From positions 1 through 64,000 of the forward strand of contig JARRBK010000003.1 of assembly GCA_029982615.1 (NCBI GenBank): a DNA stretch of 64,000 nucleotides, in the 5' to 3' direction. The notes below the pieces were generated by a model. The model had not been told where the DNA came from. It ran no database searches and was given only the letters and a program-made list of their open reading frames with translations. This document shows positions 1-9,426 of this stretch, piece by piece. Numbering within the stretch: the stretch's first letter is position 1; each line of letters starts with the position of its first letter. Origin of the DNA: Tepidanaerobacteraceae bacterium. GTDB taxonomy: Bacteria; Bacillota; Thermosediminibacteria; Thermosediminibacterales; Tepidanaerobacteraceae. The position numbers and the translations under genes were made by a program.

Positions 1-2
1 TA

Positions 3-143
3 TTGGTGGGTTACTGTAAGAAAAAGGGCATCATTCCCGTTTATTCCACTACGGAAAGAAAAGTCGTAGAAGAACATGTAGATGGTGAAGTGAGAACCTA
101 TAGATCCTTCCGGCATGTAAGGTTTAGAATTTATGGAAATTAA
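3..143 (+). CDS. C-terminal fragment of a hypothetical protein (truncated by window start)
   Basis: Open frame from window edge LVGYCKKKGIIPVYSTTERKVVEEHVDGEVRTYRSFRHVRFRIYGN ending TAA at 141-143, followed by a terminator. Confidence 0.5.
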   Translation: MVGYCKKKGIIPVYSTTERKVVEEHVDGEVRTYRSFRHVRFRIYGN

Positions 144-191
144 ATGTTGAACGCCATTCCTAGGCTTTATGCCGCGGGCTTAAAGTTTAAT

Positions 192-222
192 GCCGGTCTG
201 ATTACTCAGGCCGGCTTTTTTT
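192..222 (+). terminator. Rho-independent terminator
   Basis: GCCGGTCTGA-ttac-TCAGGCCGGC 10-bp stem (one G-U) followed by TTTTTTT. Confidence 0.85.
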
Positions 223-386
223 ATGCACCCGGCATGGGTTAGCTTTTACAGTGAAATTATGCTTGAAGGCTGGCAGCGGCGGCCATTGGCCAAACAGCAA
301 TGATGTGTTACGTGAGGTTTAGGTACCCACCGAAGGTGGGTGCTAAAGAAAGCTGCAAACAAAATGCAGCCTGAGGCGTGATTCGA

Positions 387-423
387 TGCTACAGTTGTTG
401 CAAATCAGTTGATGCATGCTACA
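387..423. promoter_or_regulatory. Candidate activator (UAS) half-site cluster upstream of the sigma-54 promoter
   Basis: TGCTACA-gt-TGTTGCA (387-402, imperfect inverted repeat), then TGATGCA (410-416) and TGCTACA (417-423); ATGCTACAGT repeated exactly 30 bp apart. Confidence 0.45.
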
Positions 424-498
424 GTATTTTCTATTTTTTAATTATAGAGCGAATATTAATTTTCAGTCGTACAATGCCATTATACAACTGACGTTATT

Positions 499-514
499 TG
501 GCACATAACTTGCT
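499..514 (+). promoter_or_regulatory. Sigma-54 (-24/-12) promoter of the aco operon
   Basis: TGGCAC-ataac-TTGCT matches consensus TGGCAC-N5-TTGC(A/T); about 100 bp upstream of acoA start; AcoR-like activator encoded at the end of the cluster. Confidence 0.85.
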
Positions 515-613
515 TTATTATATTTATAGTTCTGAATTTATAGTTCTGAAAGCCTACAAAGCTTTCGATGCATGAATTTGGATTAAAAATCTCATGAAAA
601 GGAGGAATGTATA

Positions 614-1576
614 ATGAATCTTGACAGGGAGAAGATGCTTAATCTTTACGAAAACATGGTCAAGATCAGGGAATTTGAAGAAAAGGCAAGGGAATTGATG
701 CTGGGCGGCAAATTAGCAGGTTTTTTGCATCTCTATTGTGGAGAAGAAGCCATAGCAGTAGGTGTCTGCGCAAATCTTAACGACAAAGACTGTATCACAA
801 GTACTCACCGCGGGCACGGACATATTATTGCCAAAGGCGGAAACATTGATAAAATGATGGCAGAACTTCACGGTAAAGCTACCGGTTATTGCAAGGGGAA
901 AAGCGGCTCCATGCATATCGCAGACCTTAATATCGGCATAGTAGGAGCCAATGGCATAGTAGGAGCCGGCCTGCCCATTGCAGTGGGTGTGGCTTTTGCA
1001 ATGAGATACAAGAAGATGGATAACGTAGTAGTGGCATTTTTTGGCGACGGTGCCTCTAACCGCGGCACGTTTCATGAAGCCCTGAATATGGCGTCTGTTT
1101 TGAATCTCCCTGTGGTTTTTGTGTGTGAAAACAACCATTTTGGCATGTCTACCCCTCAGAGTGTACACCAGAAAATAAAGGATATATCTGTAAGGGGAAC
1201 AGCCTATGACATTCCCGGGAAGACAGTTGACGGCAACGACGTGCTGGCAGTGTACGAGGCTGCAGCACAAGCTGTTAGCCGAGCGAAAAATGGGCAAGGG
1301 CCTTCTTTAATTGAATGTAAGACATGGCGGCATTACGGCCATTTTATAGGCGATCCTGAGCCCTATAAGGATCCTGAGGAACAGAAAAAATGGCTGGCAA
1401 GGGACCCCATCCCCAGGTTCGCCAAGCAGCTTATTGAGTTAAATTATGCTACACAGGCAGAACTGGATGCTATTAAGGACAGCGTGAAAGAAAAGATAGA
1501 AGCCGCAGTAAAATATGCCCAATCCAGCCCTGATCCTTTGCCAGAAGACGTCTTTTCAGATGTGTACGCGGAATAA
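614..1576 (+). CDS. acoA: TPP-dependent acetoin dehydrogenase (or related 2-oxoacid dehydrogenase) E1 alpha subunit
   Basis: 320 aa, TPP-binding signature GDGASNRGTFHEALN, SD ggagga; operon with E1b, E2, E3. Confidence 0.85.
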   Translation: MNLDREKMLNLYENMVKIREFEEKARELMLGGKLAGFLHLYCGEEAIAVGVCANLNDKDCITSTHRGHGHIIAKGGNIDKMMAELHGKATGYCKGKSGSMHIADLNIGIVGANGIVGAGLPIAVGVAFAMRYKKMDNVVVAFFGDGASNRGTFHEALNMASVLNLPVVFVCENNHFGMSTPQSVHQKIKDISVRGTAYDIPGKTVDGNDVLAVYEAAAQAVSRAKNGQGPSLIECKTWRHYGHFIGDPEPYKDPEEQKKWLARDPIPRFAKQLIELNYATQAELDAIKDSVKEKIEAAVKYAQSSPDPLPEDVFSDVYAE

Positions 1577-1607
1577 TTTGAATTTTATAAAGAAGGAGAT
1601 GAAAAAA

Positions 1608-2579
1608 ATGGCAAAAATGAGCTATATTGAAGCTATAAAAGAGACTCAGCGCGCGGAGATGCAGAGGGATCCCAATGTTTTTATAGCAGGAGAAGACGTA
1701 GGCGTTATGGGAAGTGCTTTTGGACAAACTGCAGGGCTTTTAAAGGAATTTGGGCCGCAGCGCGTTGTGGATACCCCTATCAGTGAGTCTGCCATTATCG
1801 GGCTTGGAGTCGGAGCAGCAGCCATGGGGCTGCGGCCTATCCTTGTAATCGATTTTATTGATTTTATGGCTGTATGTATGGATGAAGTTCTAAACCAAGC
1901 TTCCAAGCTCAGATATATGTTGGGAGGACAGGTCAAAATTCCTTTGGTAATTCGAACCCAAATCGGGGCTGGTATCGGCGCAGCTGCCCAGCATTCCCAA
2001 AGTTTAGAGGCCTTTTTTACTCATATGCCAGGCATGAAGACAGTAGCGGCTGCTACTCCAGCTGATATTAAGGGTTTGCTTACTGCAGCCATCCGCGATG
2101 ACAACCCGGTGATGTTCATCGAACATAAAACCTTAGCTAGACTTGAAGGTGACGTGCCGGAAGGCGATTATGTCATACCCATTGGAAAGGCAGATATAAA
2201 ACGCAAAGGCTCTGATGTAACCATACTTTCATGGTCCGCCATGGTACACAAGTGCTTGGCAGCGGCAGAATCTCTTGCCCAAGAGGGTATAAACGCAGAA
2301 GTTATAGATATTCGCTCGTTGGTGCCATTGGACAAAGAATGTATCCTGAATTCCTTAGGCAAAACCGGAAGATTGGTTATTGTGCATGAAGCGGTCGAAA
2401 CCTCAGGTTATGGTGCGGAAATTGCTGCTATGGTTGCAGATCAAGGGTTTGACCTTTTGGATGCCCCCATTAAACGTGTGGCTGCTCCCTTTACGCCGGT
2501 TCCTTTCAGCCCTGTTCTGGAAAAGGAATGGGTAGTTAGCGAGGAAAAGATCATCGATGCTGTAAAGTCGTTGTTTTAG
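1608..2579 (+). CDS. acoB: Acetoin dehydrogenase E1 beta subunit
   Basis: MAKMSYIEAIKETQRAEMQRDPNVFIAGEDVG transketolase-like E1 beta; start at 1608 after SD aaggagat rather than the longer ORF. Confidence 0.85.
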   Translation: MAKMSYIEAIKETQRAEMQRDPNVFIAGEDVGVMGSAFGQTAGLLKEFGPQRVVDTPISESAIIGLGVGAAAMGLRPILVIDFIDFMAVCMDEVLNQASKLRYMLGGQVKIPLVIRTQIGAGIGAAAQHSQSLEAFFTHMPGMKTVAAATPADIKGLLTAAIRDDNPVMFIEHKTLARLEGDVPEGDYVIPIGKADIKRKGSDVTILSWSAMVHKCLAAAESLAQEGINAEVIDIRSLVPLDKECILNSLGKTGRLVIVHEAVETSGYGAEIAAMVADQGFDLLDAPIKRVAAPFTPVPFSPVLEKEWVVSEEKIIDAVKSLF

Positions 2580-2628
2580 AGAAAAACATAGAATTTAAAG
2601 AAAAAATGTGTTATAGGGAGTGAAACTA

Positions 2629-3870
2629 ATGGCTACAGAAATCGTCATGCCCAAATTAGGATTAACAATGACAAAGGGAACGGTGGAAAAATGGCTGAAA
2701 AAGGAGGGAGATTTTGTTAAAAAGGGAGAGGACTTGTTGGAGATAAGCACTGAAAAAATTACAAATACTGTGGAATCTCCAGCAGAGGGTATATTGCTCA
2801 AGATTATAGCGTCAGAGGGAGATGAACTTCCTATCGGTGCACCTCTTGGATATATCGGGGAGGCAGGCGAGCAGATAGATACAGATAACAAGGTAAGCCC
2901 TTTAAATGATGACAAAAAAATAGAGTCGACAGAGTCGACATTGAAACCTAATAATCAGGAGACTATAGATGAACACAGAGTAAGAAAAAAGGTTAAAATA
3001 TCACCAGTTGCCCTTAATTTGGCAAAGGAGTTGAATATTGACTATACCCTTATTGCTGGAACTGGTCCTGGGGGAAGAATTACCAGGGAAGATGTAGAGA
3101 ATTTTGCAAAACAGAAGGAGACAGATGAAAAAGAAAAAAACAATAATCAAAGCGCAAGTGATAATAAAGGTATTCTTTCTTATGAAGCAATTCCTTACAC
3201 TGGCATGAGAAGGGTTATCGGGGATAAAATGAGCAAGAGCTGGGCAATTGCCGCAAAGGTTACAGAACACACCAGTGTAGACATTTCTATGCTCAACCAG
3301 CTTCGGACAATGATTAATGAAGGTCTTCAGGAGGGAGAAGATAAGGTTTCCCTCACTGAAATGTTAGTAAAAATTGTTGCCAGGGCTCTGGAAATTAAGC
3401 CGATGATCAATGTATCTCTGGATAGCGACAATATTAAGGTGATGAAAGACATTAACATCGGAGTGGCTGTAGCGCTCGATGATGGCTTGGTAGTTCCTGT
3501 GGTCAAGAATGTCAACAAGAAAAGCATTTACCAGGTCAGCAAAGAAGTTAAAGCTCTTGTCCGCAAGGCGAGGGAAGGCAATCTAAGTTTGGATGAAATG
3601 AACGGTGGCACATTTACAATTACAAATCTAGGCACCTATGGTTCGGTGGATTACTTTACTCCTATAATTAATCAGCCCGAGTCTGCCATTTTGGGAATAG
3701 GGAGGACTGTGGAAACACCTGTGGTAGTCGATGGACAGATTGTGGTACGGCCGATGATGGGATTGTCCTTATCTTTTGACCACAGGGTTATTGATGGGGC
3801 ACCAGCTGCTGAATTTTTAGCAGTGCTCATCAGCCTTATTAAAAATCCTTTAAGGGCAATCTTAAGCTAA
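2629..3870 (+). CDS. acoC: Dihydrolipoamide acetyltransferase E2 component
   Basis: N-terminal lipoyl domain (EISTEKITNTVESPAEG), E3-binding domain (ISPVALNLAKELNID), catalytic SFDHRVIDGAPAAEF. Confidence 0.88.
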   Translation: MATEIVMPKLGLTMTKGTVEKWLKKEGDFVKKGEDLLEISTEKITNTVESPAEGILLKIIASEGDELPIGAPLGYIGEAGEQIDTDNKVSPLNDDKKIESTESTLKPNNQETIDEHRVRKKVKISPVALNLAKELNIDYTLIAGTGPGGRITREDVENFAKQKETDEKEKNNNQSASDNKGILSYEAIPYTGMRRVIGDKMSKSWAIAAKVTEHTSVDISMLNQLRTMINEGLQEGEDKVSLTEMLVKIVARALEIKPMINVSLDSDNIKVMKDINIGVAVALDDGLVVPVVKNVNKKSIYQVSKEVKALVRKAREGNLSLDEMNGGTFTITNLGTYGSVDYFTPIINQPESAILGIGRTVETPVVVDGQIVVRPMMGLSLSFDHRVIDGAPAAEFLAVLISLIKNPLRAILS

Positions 3871-3914
3871 AAGGAAATACCATATTAAGCAATGGTTTTA
3901 GGGAGACGAGATAC

Positions 3915-5312
3915 ATGAGCAAACATGTAATAGTTATAGGTGGCGGTCCTGGCGGCTATGTCGCGGCAATAAGGGCAGCACAGCTTGGGGCCAAAGTTGA
4001 TTTAGTAGAGCGCGACGATTTAGGAGGGACTTGTCTTAATGTAGGTTGTATCCCCACCAAAACTCTTCTGCATACAGCGGAACTTTATCAGACATTAAAG
4101 AAAGAAACCCAAAGTGGCTTGGTGATTGATAATGTCAAAATTGATTGGAAATCACTACAAAAGCGTAAAACTGATGTTGTTAACCGTTTAAAGAGAGGAA
4201 TCATTGGCCTTTTGCAGGCAAATAAAGTAACAGTTCATAAAGGTCGGGCAATATTCCAGCAAAACCGGACTGTGCGCGTTGAGGGCAGACATCCTGTCGT
4301 ATTGAGTGCAGATATTATAGTTTTGGCGGTTGGGTCTGTACCGGTGGAGCTTAAAGTCCCAGGGGCAGATCTACCAGGGGTAATAGACAGTACAGAAGCT
4401 CTGAGCCTTGAAAAATTGCCTGCATCAATGGTAATTGTTGGCGGTGGTGTAATTGGAACGGAATTAGCGGCACTCTATAATGCCCTAGGAACCAAAGTAA
4501 CTGTGCTAGAGATGATGTCCCAGATATTACCTACCATAGACGGTCAAATTGCTGCCATGTTAAGAAAAGAATTAAGTAATGCCGGTATTGCGTTTTTTAC
4601 CAATTCTAAACTAATGGAAATTAGAAAGACTGAAAATGGTCTGAAGGTTAGGGCTAATGTTCAGGGCACGGAACAAGAAATTGCCTGTGAAAACGTGCTT
4701 ATTGCTGTAGGACGCCGGCCAAATACAGAGAACCTGGGATTGGAAGCATTGGGAATCAAAACTGAAAGAGGAGCAATTATAGTTGATCAACATTTTACAA
4801 CAAATATTCCCTGGATTTATGCTATTGGTGATTGTAATGGCCAAAACATGCTTGCCCATGCAGCTTCCGCTCAAGGCATAGCAGCAGTAGAACACGCTCT
4901 TGGAGAAATGGTAACTTACAAAGGTTATGTTATACCTAAATGTATATATACTAACCCAGAGGTAGCCAGTGTAGGGTTAACTGAAGAACAAGTTAAAAAT
5001 CAGGGATTACCCTATAAAATTGGTCTTTTTCCATTAGCCGGTAATGGGAAATCACTGATCGAAGGCTATGAAACTGGTTTGATCAAGATTATTGCCGACG
5101 CTAAATACGGGGAAATTTTGGGAGCCCATCTAATGGGCCCCCGCGTTACTGAGATCATCAGTGAAGTAGCTTTGGCTATAACTCTAGAAGCCACAGCACA
5201 GGACTTGGTTTCCACAATCCATCCCCATCCGTCTATAAGTGAGGCTTTAGCAGAAGCTGCCCATGGTGTTTTTGGAAATCCTATACATTGGCCACCTGGA
5301 ATTAATATCTAA
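3915..5312 (+). CDS. lpdA: Dihydrolipoyl dehydrogenase E3
   Basis: GGGPGGYVAAIRAAQLG, GGTCLNVGCIPTK redox-active disulfide, C-terminal HPHPSISEALAEAA. Confidence 0.93.
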   Translation: MSKHVIVIGGGPGGYVAAIRAAQLGAKVDLVERDDLGGTCLNVGCIPTKTLLHTAELYQTLKKETQSGLVIDNVKIDWKSLQKRKTDVVNRLKRGIIGLLQANKVTVHKGRAIFQQNRTVRVEGRHPVVLSADIIVLAVGSVPVELKVPGADLPGVIDSTEALSLEKLPASMVIVGGGVIGTELAALYNALGTKVTVLEMMSQILPTIDGQIAAMLRKELSNAGIAFFTNSKLMEIRKTENGLKVRANVQGTEQEIACENVLIAVGRRPNTENLGLEALGIKTERGAIIVDQHFTTNIPWIYAIGDCNGQNMLAHAASAQGIAAVEHALGEMVTYKGYVIPKCIYTNPEVASVGLTEEQVKNQGLPYKIGLFPLAGNGKSLIEGYETGLIKIIADAKYGEILGAHLMGPRVTEIISEVALAITLEATAQDLVSTIHPHPSISEALAEAAHGVFGNPIHWPPGINI

Positions 5313-5395
5313 AAATGGACATATAAGCTAAATAAAATACTGCCAAATTAGAAAAGAAAGGGAAAATTATTAAAAAAAGAAAGGGAGGTTCCTCT

Positions 5396-7273
5396 ATGCT
5401 AAAAGGTGGCTATATGGGTAAAATCCTGCGGGTGAATTTGACAAACCAAACCTATACGGAAGAAAGTACAACAGAAGAACTTGCTCGGAATTTTATCGGC
5501 GGTGCGGGCTTCGGCATTAGATTTCTGTTTGATGAAGTCCCGGCTGGAACTGATGCTTTAGGACCGAATAACAAGCTCATCTTTGCTCCAGGTCCTTTGA
5601 CAGGAACTTCTGCGCCCTGTGCCAGCCGTATGGCTGTAGTGGCAAAATCTCCATTAACAGGTGCTGTAGGGATGTGCACCACTGGCGGTTATTTTCCGGC
5701 AGAACTCAAATTTGCCGGATACGATGCCCTGATAATCGAAGGAAAGGCTGAAAGGCCCTTATACCTGTGGATTAATGACGGCAAAGTGAGTTTCCGCAGG
5801 GCAGACAAATTATGGGGGACAAATACCTTTGATTGTCAGCAGCTGATAAAAGATGAACTCGGTGACCAGAATATCCGGATTGCATGCATTGGGCCTGCTG
5901 GAGAACTTCAGTCCAAGATAGCAAGCATTATAAATGAACGAAGAGCTGCAGGCCGAAAAGGTTTGGGCGCGGTAATGGGAGCTAAGAATCTTAAAGCCAT
6001 AGCTGTAAGAGGGCATAAAACAGTCCCTGTTGCTAGCGAAAATGATTATAAACAGGCCAGGTCTCGGATGCTAAAGACCATGAAAGAAAGCCCGGTGCTT
6101 TATCCTGCTTTTGCCAATACAGGTACTCCTATGGTTGTAGAAGCAACATGGGGATTGGGAATTTTCCCGACTAGGAATTGGTCAGCAACAGGAGAATGGG
6201 ATCCTGTGGATAAACTTGGAATTAAGGCAAACGATTCAAGGAAAATTGGAAAGGAGCATTGCTACAATTGCCCTGTGGCATGCAGTCAGCTAAAGTTAGC
6301 TCGAGAAGGGATTTATACTGGCTCGCTTTCGGTTCCAGAATTTGAAACCATTTATGCTTTTGGAGGTCAAACTGGAGTAGGCAATTTGGATAGCATTATT
6401 GCAGCTGATCGCCTTTGTGACGAAATGGGCATGGATAGTATTTCCACCGGTGTGGCCATTGGATTTGCAATGGAGCTTTATGAAAAAGGGATAATAACAA
6501 AAGATGATACCGATGGAGTTGAGTTAAATTTCGGAAATCATGAGGCCATGTTTAAACTTGTTTCAAAGATTGGCTACCGACAGGGATTTGGTGCATTGCT
6601 GGCCGACGGGGTTAAAGATGCTGCGGCAAAGATAGGCAAGAATGCTGAAAAATATGCCATGCATGTAAAGGGATTGGAACTGCCTGGATATGATGTGCGA
6701 GGAGCAAAGGCACACGGGTTAAATTACGCTACGTCTTATACCGGAGCGGATCACAATAGAGGATATGCGTTTCAAGAGATTTTTGGCATTCCGGAGCCGG
6801 AAACTGTGGACCGCTTCGCATATGAAGGCAAGGGTAGATTGACTAAATGGAACCAGGATATCCGGACTGCTACCTGTGATTGTCCTACGATGTGTGCTTT
6901 CCTGTTGGATATGGCTTTTCCGGCCAATGCAGCCCTAAATTGTGCAGACATGCTCAGCAGTTTGACAGGGCTGAATTTTACACCAGCAGAGATTGAGAAA
7001 ATCGGAGAAAGGGTGAACAATCTGGCTAGAGCTTTTAACGTGAGAGAGGGTTTTACAAGAAAGGACGACAATTTACCGGAAAGAATCCTCACAGAGCCGT
7101 TAAAAGAAGGCGGATCTAAGGGGCAATACATTTCCCGGGCAGAATTGGATAAAATGCTAGACGAATATTATTATGAAAGAGGTTGGACTGCTGAAGGAAT
7201 ACCTACAAAACAAAAACTGCTTGATTTGGGTCTGGAGAATGCTGCTGAAGAGCTTGAAAAGATGGGAGCTTGA
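5396..7273 (+). CDS. aor: Tungsten-dependent aldehyde:ferredoxin oxidoreductase
   Basis: MGKILRVNLTNQ, GPLTGTSAPCASRMAVVAKSPLTG, Fe-S motif CYNCPVAC, AOR-family C-terminus. Confidence 0.92.
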   Translation: MLKGGYMGKILRVNLTNQTYTEESTTEELARNFIGGAGFGIRFLFDEVPAGTDALGPNNKLIFAPGPLTGTSAPCASRMAVVAKSPLTGAVGMCTTGGYFPAELKFAGYDALIIEGKAERPLYLWINDGKVSFRRADKLWGTNTFDCQQLIKDELGDQNIRIACIGPAGELQSKIASIINERRAAGRKGLGAVMGAKNLKAIAVRGHKTVPVASENDYKQARSRMLKTMKESPVLYPAFANTGTPMVVEATWGLGIFPTRNWSATGEWDPVDKLGIKANDSRKIGKEHCYNCPVACSQLKLAREGIYTGSLSVPEFETIYAFGGQTGVGNLDSIIAADRLCDEMGMDSISTGVAIGFAMELYEKGIITKDDTDGVELNFGNHEAMFKLVSKIGYRQGFGALLADGVKDAAAKIGKNAEKYAMHVKGLELPGYDVRGAKAHGLNYATSYTGADHNRGYAFQEIFGIPEPETVDRFAYEGKGRLTKWNQDIRTATCDCPTMCAFLLDMAFPANAALNCADMLSSLTGLNFTPAEIEKIGERVNNLARAFNVREGFTRKDDNLPERILTEPLKEGGSKGQYISRAELDKMLDEYYYERGWTAEGIPTKQKLLDLGLENAAEELEKMGA

Positions 7274-7277
7274 TAAA

Positions 7278-7577
7278 TTGATATCAGTTAAAGTAAAATC
7301 GATAATGGATATAGCCGATATCTTTGGCTGTCACGAACAGGTTATTTCATTGCCAGAAGGCTCACGGCTAAGCAGTCTCTTAGATGTTTTGGAAAAAAAA
7401 TACGGCCAGCCCTTTTCCGCGATTCGCGACAAAATCTATATGAGAAAAGAAGAAAATAACAGCAGAAAAATTAATTTATTTCTAAACGGTAGAAATATTA
7501 TTTTCCTTGACGGGCTCGAGACTCAGCTTAATGATGGTGATGAAGTGTTCTTTCTTTCTCCTGTTGGTGGTGGATGA
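7278..7577 (+). CDS. MoaD/ThiS family sulfur-carrier-like protein
   Basis: About 99 aa from TTG start; beta-grasp-like sequence ending in diglycine (FLSPVGGG); directly follows AOR. Confidence 0.75.
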   Translation: MISVKVKSIMDIADIFGCHEQVISLPEGSRLSSLLDVLEKKYGQPFSAIRDKIYMRKEENNSRKINLFLNGRNIIFLDGLETQLNDGDEVFFLSPVGGG

Positions 7578-7613
7578 TATATATAATATAAATTTTTAAA
7601 GGAGGTGTCCTTC

Positions 7614-8816
7614 ATGAAAAAAGCGTGGACTGTCATGTGGTCTGTTTATTTAGCAAGCATAGTTGTAGTGATCAATCAATTCAAAGTTCCTCCAGTTATG
7701 CAAGTAATCATGAAGGAGCTTAATGTCGATCTGGCTATGGCCGGATGGCTTATGTCAATTTTTGCTCTTGCAGGAATTATACTGGCTATCCCGGCAGCTT
7801 TTATTCTGGGTAAGTTTGGCCCGAAAGCAAGCGGGCTGGTGGCATTAGGATGTACTATTTTGGGTTGTGCTATTGGTGGATTGGCATCAGGCTCGACAAT
7901 GTTATTATTTGCGCGCTGTATCGAAGGAATAGGTTTAGGTCTGATAGGCGTTGTGGCACCTGCTGTTATTGCAATGTGGTTTGATTCTCATGAAGTGGGG
8001 TTACCCATGGGGATTTGGGCGACATGGGTGCCGATAGGTAGCTCTATAATTTTTAATATAGCAACTCCGTTGGAGTCTCACTTCGGCTGGAGAGGCATAT
8101 GGTGGTTTGGAGCAATATTGGGATTAATAGCTTTTATCGTCTATAGCTTAAACGTAAGCAAACCAGACAATTGTGATAATAGTCAGAATTCAGATGGAAC
8201 TATATCTCCGCAAATCTCTTATGCAGAAGGATTTAAAAATTCTAAGGTATGGCTCCTAGCTGTATGTTTTGCAGGATTAATGTTTTGTGTTGGCAGCTTC
8301 AGTACGTGGGCGCCTGCGTACTTTAATCAAGATTTTGGAATCGATGTTAAGATTGCTAATTTTTATACCAGCTTAGTATTTATGATAAACATTTTTGGCA
8401 ATGTAACTGCTGGCTGGCTTTTGGGTAAAGTAAAGAATCGCAATGCAGTGTTGGTTGTGGCGGTCCTCTTATCAACCATACTGTATCCGATTGGTTTTAG
8501 GCTAAATTCTCCGAATAATATACTGCCTTATATTGTAGTACTGGGAGCGATTCCAGCTTTTATACCCACAACAATTTTTACACTGGCTCCTGAAAGCATG
8601 CCTACTCCAGAGCTGGGGGGTCTGGCTATGGGAATAGTGAATTTAGGGAGCAATTTTGGCTTTATGATAGGCCCTCCCATTGTTGGTAGTGTTGTAAAGT
8701 CAGGCGGTGAGTGGACTTCTGCAAGCTATCCAATATTAGTTGTTATGATTATAGCTCTGTTAGCTTCTTTGATTTTTTCAAAAATAAAAGTAAGTAGATT
8801 AAATATATCTGCCTAA
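7614..8816 (+). CDS. MFS transporter
   Basis: About 400 aa with about 12 hydrophobic segments; SD aaaggaggt. Confidence 0.85.
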   Translation: MKKAWTVMWSVYLASIVVVINQFKVPPVMQVIMKELNVDLAMAGWLMSIFALAGIILAIPAAFILGKFGPKASGLVALGCTILGCAIGGLASGSTMLLFARCIEGIGLGLIGVVAPAVIAMWFDSHEVGLPMGIWATWVPIGSSIIFNIATPLESHFGWRGIWWFGAILGLIAFIVYSLNVSKPDNCDNSQNSDGTISPQISYAEGFKNSKVWLLAVCFAGLMFCVGSFSTWAPAYFNQDFGIDVKIANFYTSLVFMINIFGNVTAGWLLGKVKNRNAVLVVAVLLSTILYPIGFRLNSPNNILPYIVVLGAIPAFIPTTIFTLAPESMPTPELGGLAMGIVNLGSNFGFMIGPPIVGSVVKSGGEWTSASYPILVVMIIALLASLIFSKIKVSRLNISA

Positions 8817-8874
8817 TTTAGCTGCTACAATTTGCAGCTTTGAAATCCAAAATAATTTTAAAGGAGGAATTAAA

Positions 8875-9372
8875 ATGAAAAAACCTGTTTTTACGAAACT
8901 GCTTCAGATTTGTGTGGTAGTTGATGACCTTGATGCTTACATGAAAAGGTATAACGATGAATACGGAATAGGGCCGTGGATTGTTCTTAATTTTAATAAA
9001 GATACTGTAAGTGATATGAAGGTCAATGGAAAAAGAGTGGACTACTCTATGAAACTGGCATTATGTGACTTTTTCGACATCCAATGGGAGTTGATTCAAC
9101 CAACCGATGACAAGAGCATATATGCTGAATTTCTCAAAAAGAATGGGCCAGGGTTGCATCATGTGGCCTTTGAAACCCAGAGCTATGATCAAGCCATGAA
9201 GGATTTGGGTAGCCGGGGGTTCTACGAGATTCAGGGAGGAACCGATTCTGGCGGTATGCATTTTTCTTATGTTGACCTGACAAAAGACCTGGGCATGATT
9301 GTAGAACTTTATGATCGCCCTGATGATTTTGTTCCCCCACCACCCGAAAGAACTTACCCACCAAAAGAATAA
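8875..9372 (+). CDS. VOC (glyoxalase / methylmalonyl-CoA epimerase-like) family protein
   Basis: LLQICVVVDDLDAYMKRYNDEYGIGPW ... GPGLHHVAFET ... LGMIVELYD. Confidence 0.75.
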   Translation: MKKPVFTKLLQICVVVDDLDAYMKRYNDEYGIGPWIVLNFNKDTVSDMKVNGKRVDYSMKLALCDFFDIQWELIQPTDDKSIYAEFLKKNGPGLHHVAFETQSYDQAMKDLGSRGFYEIQGGTDSGGMHFSYVDLTKDLGMIVELYDRPDDFVPPPPERTYPPKE

Positions 9373-9390
9373 CTTAAAAAATAATTAAGC

Positions 9391-9426
9391 ATAGGAGGCG
9401 GCGATTCGGACCGGCCTCCTATTTTT
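9391..9426 (+). terminator. Rho-independent terminator
   Basis: ATAGGAGGC ... GCCTCCTAT followed by TTTTT. Confidence 0.8.

Noticed and set aside
713-1297. Long minus-strand ORF (194 aa) opposite acoA
   Set aside because: Shadow ORF: the plus strand encodes a clear E1 alpha; the antisense product has no recognisable domain or start context.
2921-2941. Tandem 9-bp repeat (agagtcgac agagtcgac) in the E2 gene
   Set aside because: Lies in the flexible interdomain linker of E2 where short repeats are common; no separate function expected.
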